Part shown: one piece after another, positions 60,156-64,000 of the stretch
Numbering within the stretch: the stretch's first letter is position 1
How the letters are laid out: every line of letters starts with the position of its first letter
From: Paucidesulfovibrio sp050251775
GTDB taxonomy: Bacteria > Desulfobacterota > Desulfovibrionia > Desulfovibrionales > Desulfovibrionaceae
DNA length: 64,000 nt
NCBI GenBank assembly: GCA_050251775.1
Contig: JBFWMD010000002.1
Coordinates: forward strand, 1-64,000
Direction: 5' to 3'
Made by a program: the position numbers and the translations under genes
Notes under the pieces: generated by a model
Told to the model about the DNA's origin: nothing
The model's input: the letters and a program-made list of their open reading frames with translations, nothing else
Database searches by the model: none

Positions 60156-60516
60156 GCCTTGTCTCGGACGCCGCACGGACGGACAGGAAATGCACTCCTG
60201 TCCGCCCGCGCGATTCTCCGTCCCTGCGTACCAGGCGCGGACGGTCTATGGAATCGCCATCCTGGACCGGACCAAAGCGCCCTCGAGGGCTTCGTGTTGA
60301 AACCTGATCACCGTGGCCCCCCTGTGCTCCCGAACAAATGTTGCGCGGCCTGCCCCGCCTGGCGTGCGGCATATTCATTTTGCAACCGTCGCATCAGCAG
60401 CTTTACTTTTCTAATTTCATACCTTTTGCGTGTCACTATTTTAGATTTTGTGCTTGAAATTTTCTCGCCACTATGGAAGATTCCGGGCGAAACCCAACGC
60501 CAACCAGGTATCATCC
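60156..60516. other. Intergenic region between phnW and the TonB energy operon
   Basis: A 9-bp hairpin (60180-60188 with 60196-60204) follows phnW but has no T-run; it may still mark the 3' end of the transcript. The AT-rich stretch around 60370-60470 could hold the promoter of the ExbB-type operon. No gene is supported. Confidence 0.5.
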
Positions 60517-62514
60517 ATGCGCATGCTGCTCCTGGCGGTTTTTGCCGCTCTGCTCCTCGTTCCCGGAATCAGCGTCGCGGCCTCGTCCGATGACGCTTCC
60601 CTGTCACTGGATCACCAAATCCGCAAATACGAATCCTATATTACCCGGCGCGCTCATGCCGTTGAATTACTGAAAAAAAGACACCAAGAGGCGGAACTTT
60701 TCCAAGAGCGCCTGGAGCCGTATCTGGACGACCTTGCGCAGCGGCTGACCCTGGCCGTGCGTGCGGACTTGGCCTTTCTGAACGAAGAACGCGAACAGCG
60801 CCTGACCGCTCTGGCCAGCGTGCTCGGAAACTATGACGCGCCCCTGGGCGAAAAGCTGCGCCGCACCTTGGAGGCGCTCCAGGTGGAGGCCCAATACGGC
60901 TCGGAAATCACAGCCGAGGACGGCGTGATCGCCACACCGGAAGGCGCGGTCCAGGGCCGGGACCTGCGCGTGGGCCGCGTGGCGGACTATTTCCTCTCCC
61001 GCGACGCTAAGCGCGCCTGGATTCGGGAGCGCTCCGGAGCCGGCGGCGAATCGGGTAAGGGACAGGGTGAAGAACAGGGCTGGCGCGCCCTCGACCAATC
61101 CGAGGCCGAGGCCCTGGCCCAAGCCCTGGCCATGCTCGACCGCTCCGAGCCCGCCGGGCTGGTCGTGTTGCCCGTCGCCACGATCCCGGAGCATGACCCG
61201 GCGTCGGCCCCTGCCCAGTCCGCGACGCTCTTCGATGATTCTGCAATGGCTGCCCTGCCGAATTCCCCTCTGCGGGAGGGAGAAGATACGGCGGCATTCC
61301 TTTCCGGCGAAATACCACGGGAAAAACGGCTTGCCGCACTCAAGGCGCGCTTCGAAGCCCTGGCCCAAGAGGAACAAGCTGCCCAGGCCGCCCTTGCGGA
61401 CCAGGAACAGGACCTCACTCTGCTGGAAAGCGCGGCCCGAGGCGCGGCCCGCGACGCCGAACGGCTGCTGCTCCGCTCCCTGGGCGGCGCGCTGCACCCG
61501 GAACGCCTTGCGGCCTGCCGCGCCCTGCTGGACGCCGAGGGCCTGCCACGCTTGGCGCAAATCCAAAATCTTGCCGAGGCTCTTCTGGCCCAGATGCGCG
61601 ACTCCGGGAAAGTCCAGCGCCTGGAGGCTCCGGTGCTGGACCGCGACGGCAACGAAGTTCGGACCGCCGTGCTCCGCGTGGGTGAAAATACGGCCTATAC
61701 CCGCACGGCTTATGGTTTCGCGGGCCTGACCGTCCTGGAAGGCGGTCGCCTTTCGGTTTCAGCGGCGGAATTGCCAGGCGAGGCGGAACCGTCTGTGGCA
61801 AAGGCGCTGCACGGGCCGGGGGGCACGCCGCAAGCGCTTCTGCCCCTGGACTTTTCCAGCGGCGGCTGGTTCGCGGCGGACAGCTCAAAAAACAGCTTCC
61901 GGGAGCGCATCGCCTCGGGAGGCTTCCTGGTCTGGCCCATCCTGCTCGCCGGGCTGGCCGGACTGCTCATCGGCCTGGAGCGTTTCGTGGTCCTGATGCG
62001 GGTCAACCGCACTTCGCCGGAAACGCTCCACCGGCTGGAGGAACTGCTCCGTGCCGGGCGCACAGGGGAGTGCGGCGCGCTCTGCGCCGCCACAAACAAC
62101 AGCCCGGCCTGCCGCGTGCTCCACGCCGGATTGAACTACGCGGGCGCGCCGCGCGACGTGCTGGACAACGTCTTCCATGACGCCATCCTCAAGGAAGTGC
62201 CCCGGCTGGAGCGCTTTTTGCCGACCCTCTCGGTGCTTGGGGCCACAGCGCCCCTGCTCGGCCTGCTCGGAACCGTCACCGGCATGATCAACACCTTCAC
62301 GGCCATGACCCTGTTCGGCAACACCGACCCCAAGCTCATGTCCGGCGGCATCTCCGAGGCCCTGGTGACCACCCAGCTCGGCCTGTCCGTGGCCATTCCC
62401 ATCCTGCTGTTGCACCACTTTTTGGAGCGGCGCGTGGACGGCATTGTCTCGGACATGGAGGAAAAGAGCGTGGCCTTCAGCGTGACCCTGCTCGGCAAGG
62501 GCGGCGGCGCATGA
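60517..62514 (+). CDS. DUF3450-like coiled coil fused to ExbB/TolQ proton channel
   Basis: A 665-residue protein. It has a signal peptide (LLLAVFAALLLVPGISVAA), a long periplasmic coiled-coil region (HAVELLKKRHQEAELFQERLEP and on) and a second coiled coil (LKARFEALAQEEQAAQAALAD). A C-terminal MotA/TolQ/ExbB domain has membrane segments (FLVWPILLAGLAGLLIGLE; TLSVLGATAPLLGLLGTVTGM). In other bacteria DUF3450 and ExbB are often adjacent; here they appear fused. It probably transmits proton-motive force to TonB. It overlaps the next gene by 4 nt. Confidence 0.88.
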   Translation: MRMLLLAVFAALLLVPGISVAASSDDASLSLDHQIRKYESYITRRAHAVELLKKRHQEAELFQERLEPYLDDLAQRLTLAVRADLAFLNEEREQRLTALASVLGNYDAPLGEKLRRTLEALQVEAQYGSEITAEDGVIATPEGAVQGRDLRVGRVADYFLSRDAKRAWIRERSGAGGESGKGQGEEQGWRALDQSEAEALAQALAMLDRSEPAGLVVLPVATIPEHDPASAPAQSATLFDDSAMAALPNSPLREGEDTAAFLSGEIPREKRLAALKARFEALAQEEQAAQAALADQEQDLTLLESAARGAARDAERLLLRSLGGALHPERLAACRALLDAEGLPRLAQIQNLAEALLAQMRDSGKVQRLEAPVLDRDGNEVRTAVLRVGENTAYTRTAYGFAGLTVLEGGRLSVSAAELPGEAEPSVAKALHGPGGTPQALLPLDFSSGGWFAADSSKNSFRERIASGGFLVWPILLAGLAGLLIGLERFVVLMRVNRTSPETLHRLEELLRAGRTGECGALCAATNNSPACRVLHAGLNYAGAPRDVLDNVFHDAILKEVPRLERFLPTLSVLGATAPLLGLLGTVTGMINTFTAMTLFGNTDPKLMSGGISEALVTTQLGLSVAIPILLLHHFLERRVDGIVSDMEEKSVAFSVTLLGKGGGA

Positions 62515-63209
62515 ACCCGCTGGCGGCGCAGGCCGCGAAGCTGGCCGACTACTTCGCCTCGGGCGGCGCGGTCATGTGGCCCCTGGTGGGCATCTCCATC
62601 TGGGCCTGGACCCTGGTCCTGCTCAAAGGCCGGCAGTTGGCGGGCTGGCGGCGCAACGAAGGCCCGTCCAGGGAGGTCATCCGGCGCGTGCTGGATGAAC
62701 GCGCCAGCGGCCGCACGGCTCCCGACACCCTCTCTTCCGGCACAGGAGGCAATGGCTCCGCCTCCTGGCAGACGGCACTGGCGCACGAATTCCTGAACCG
62801 TTGCACTGGCGATCCCGTGCTGGACGACCGGCTCCTGCACCGCCTCTCCCATCGCTACGGCGACCGCGCCCAGGAACATGTGGGAACCATCCTGATCTTT
62901 GCCGCTGCCGCGCCCCTGCTCGGGCTGCTCGGAACGGTCACCGGCATGATCGGCGCGTTCGAAGCCCTGGCCGCCTGGGGTTCGGCCCATCCCCGCGCCC
63001 TGTCCGGCGGCATTTCCGAGGCCCTGGTCAGCACCCAGACCGGGCTGCTTGTGGCCATTCCCGTGCTCTTTGCCGGACAGTTCCTGCGCCGCCGCGCACA
63101 TACCTTTCAACGCCGGGTGGACCGCTTCTGCGCGGCCCTGGCCCGCACCGTGCGCAACGATCCGCCCGCCGGGAACGGGCGCGCCACAACCCGAAAGGAA
63201 GAGATATGA
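62511..63209 (+). CDS. exbB: ExbB/TolQ-type proton channel subunit
   Basis: A 232-residue protein with three membrane segments (VMWPLVGISIWAWTLVLL; ILIFAAAAPLLGLLGTVTGM; VSTQTGLLVAIPVLFAG), the normal ExbB layout. It overlaps the ExbB-fusion gene and exbD by 4 nt each, so the three are coupled. Two ExbB proteins in one operon are a known arrangement with the DUF3450 type of system. Confidence 0.94.
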   Translation: MNPLAAQAAKLADYFASGGAVMWPLVGISIWAWTLVLLKGRQLAGWRRNEGPSREVIRRVLDERASGRTAPDTLSSGTGGNGSASWQTALAHEFLNRCTGDPVLDDRLLHRLSHRYGDRAQEHVGTILIFAAAAPLLGLLGTVTGMIGAFEALAAWGSAHPRALSGGISEALVSTQTGLLVAIPVLFAGQFLRRRAHTFQRRVDRFCAALARTVRNDPPAGNGRATTRKEEI

Positions 63210-63619
63210 GCTGCTACCGCTTTGTCCGCTCCCAACGGGGCAAGAGCGTGGACATCAACATGGCCCCGCTCATCGACATGATCTTTATCCTGTTGATCTT
63301 TTTCATCGTCACCGCCTCTTTCACCCGGGAGGCGGGCGTGGATGTGCAGCGTCCCACGGCCGAGAGTGCGGCCCAGGACGACCGACCCAATCTCCAGGTC
63401 GGCGTGACCGCCTCGGGCGACATCTATCTGGAAGGCCAGGCCGTGGACCTGCGCTCCGTGCGGGGCCGGGTGGCCGCCTTTCTGGCCGCCGAACCCGAAG
63501 GCGCGGTGCTTGTGGTGGCCGACCGCGAGAGCCGCACCGACGCCGTGATCCGTGTCATCGACCAGTGCCGCCTGGCCGGAGCCGCGCGCGTTGGCATCGC
63601 GGCGCAAAGGGGCGAGTAG
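63206..63619 (+). CDS. exbD: ExbD/TolR-type subunit
   Basis: A 137-residue protein with the proton-carrying Asp in APLIDMIFILLIFFIVTASF and a periplasmic domain. The ATG overlaps the exbB stop (ATGA), with AAAGGAAGAG before it. It forms the pentamer-in-channel complex with ExbB. Confidence 0.95.
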   Translation: MSCYRFVRSQRGKSVDINMAPLIDMIFILLIFFIVTASFTREAGVDVQRPTAESAAQDDRPNLQVGVTASGDIYLEGQAVDLRSVRGRVAAFLAAEPEGAVLVVADRESRTDAVIRVIDQCRLAGAARVGIAAQRGE

Positions 63620-63620
63620 C

Positions 63621-64000
63621 TTGCTCCGGGCGCTGCGCCGCCATGGACGGATTCCTGCGGCCCTGGCCGGAGGGGTGCTGATCACCTTTCTGCTCCTGCT
63701 GGCTCTGCCCCTGCCCGCCGTGCGCCGGGACACGCCGCGCGAGCCGGAACAGGTCAGCGCGCCCCCCCTGTTCTGGGACGCCTCCCTGCCCTGGGTCCGT
63801 CCCGATCCGCCCATGCCCCTGGCCGAGCCGGAACCGCCGCCGGAAACCAAACAGGAACCGCCCCAACAGCCCGACCCGGCTCCGGCCCCTCCCGCACCGA
63901 TCCAGGAGCAGGCCCCCCTGGCCCTGGCCGCGCAGCCGCCCCTGCTGAGTGCAGAGGCCGCCCCTGCGGCGGATCCCGCTCCCCGGTCCGCTTTTGAGAT
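63621..64000 (+). CDS. tonB: TonB-like energy transducer (N-terminal part, cut by window edge)
   Basis: Starting at TTG 63621, one base after the exbD stop and with GGGGCGAG upstream, the frame stays open to the window end. It encodes a basic N terminus (LRALRRHGRIPAA), a membrane anchor (GGVLITFLLLLALPLPAV) and a long Pro/Glu/Ala-rich region (PEPPPETKQEPPQQPDPAP), typical of TonB. The start is a TTG, so ATG-only searches miss it. The C-terminal domain lies beyond base 64000. Confidence 0.85.
   Translation, partial: MLRALRRHGRIPAALAGGVLITFLLLLALPLPAVRRDTPREPEQVSAPPLFWDASLPWVRPDPPMPLAEPEPPPETKQEPPQQPDPAPAPPAPIQEQAPLALAAQPPLLSAEAAPAADPAPRSAFE

Overview
The window looks like the chromosome of a GC-rich sulfate-reducing deltaproteobacterium of the Desulfovibrio type (Desulfobacterota). 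This rests on gene content: two large heterodisulfide-reductase (Hdr/Qmo/MvhD) loci, a selenocysteine-containing Hdr-type iron-sulfur protein, two sigma-54 activators, a type I-C CRISPR-Cas system and several chemotaxis or sensor proteins. No rRNA or tRNA gene was seen.

Layout. 1-8133: type I-C CRISPR-Cas on the minus strand (cas3, then cas5c-cas8c-cas7-cas4-cas1-cas2, then the leader-proximal end of the array). The 312-base cas3-cas5c gap holds a crRNA-like element: a hairpin, a degenerate copy of the 11-nt repeat handle, and a 15-nt guide that matches the -10 region of the cas5c promoter except at guide positions 6 and 12. This is a candidate autoregulatory guide RNA. 8309-12496: a small unknown gene, then an operon of PP-loop ATPase, ThiF/E1-like enzyme and GNAT acetyltransferase. 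13106-14862: a chemoreceptor interrupted by a frameshift in an A8 run. 14951-27742: Hdr locus 1 on the minus strand (transposase OrfA-like gene, hdrA, mvhD, frhB-like, a double hdrA with an embedded receiver-like domain, hdrC, hdrB, usp, and two tandem HdrD-like proteins, one with Cys and one with an in-frame UGA plus SECIS-like hairpin). A divergent NtrC-type regulator follows (28360-29751).

29935-36105: a TonB/ABC metal-complex uptake locus that includes a methyltransferase. 36230-41904: a hybrid histidine kinase and a dCache chemoreceptor. 42402-50339: a PAS sigma-54 activator divergent from Hdr locus 2 (TusA-like fusion, mvhD-like, two hdrA/qmo-like genes, a small winged-helix-like gene, hdrC, hdrB, dsrE), with a good sigma-54 promoter between them. 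50453-60155: 2-aminoethylphosphonate uptake and breakdown (phnM, phnF, phnS, phnT, fused permease, phnX, pbfA, phnW). 60517-64000: a TonB energy system (DUF3450-ExbB fusion, ExbB, ExbD, and the start of TonB, cut by the window edge).

How it fits together. The two Hdr loci probably encode cytoplasmic electron-transfer or bifurcation complexes built around flavin HdrA, HdrBC and MvhD. Locus 2 is coupled to sulfur-carrier proteins (TusA, DsrE), which suggests a persulfide substrate. Each locus appears to have its own sigma-54 activator. The ExbB/ExbD/TonB cassette may energise the TonB-dependent receptor at 31799-34006.
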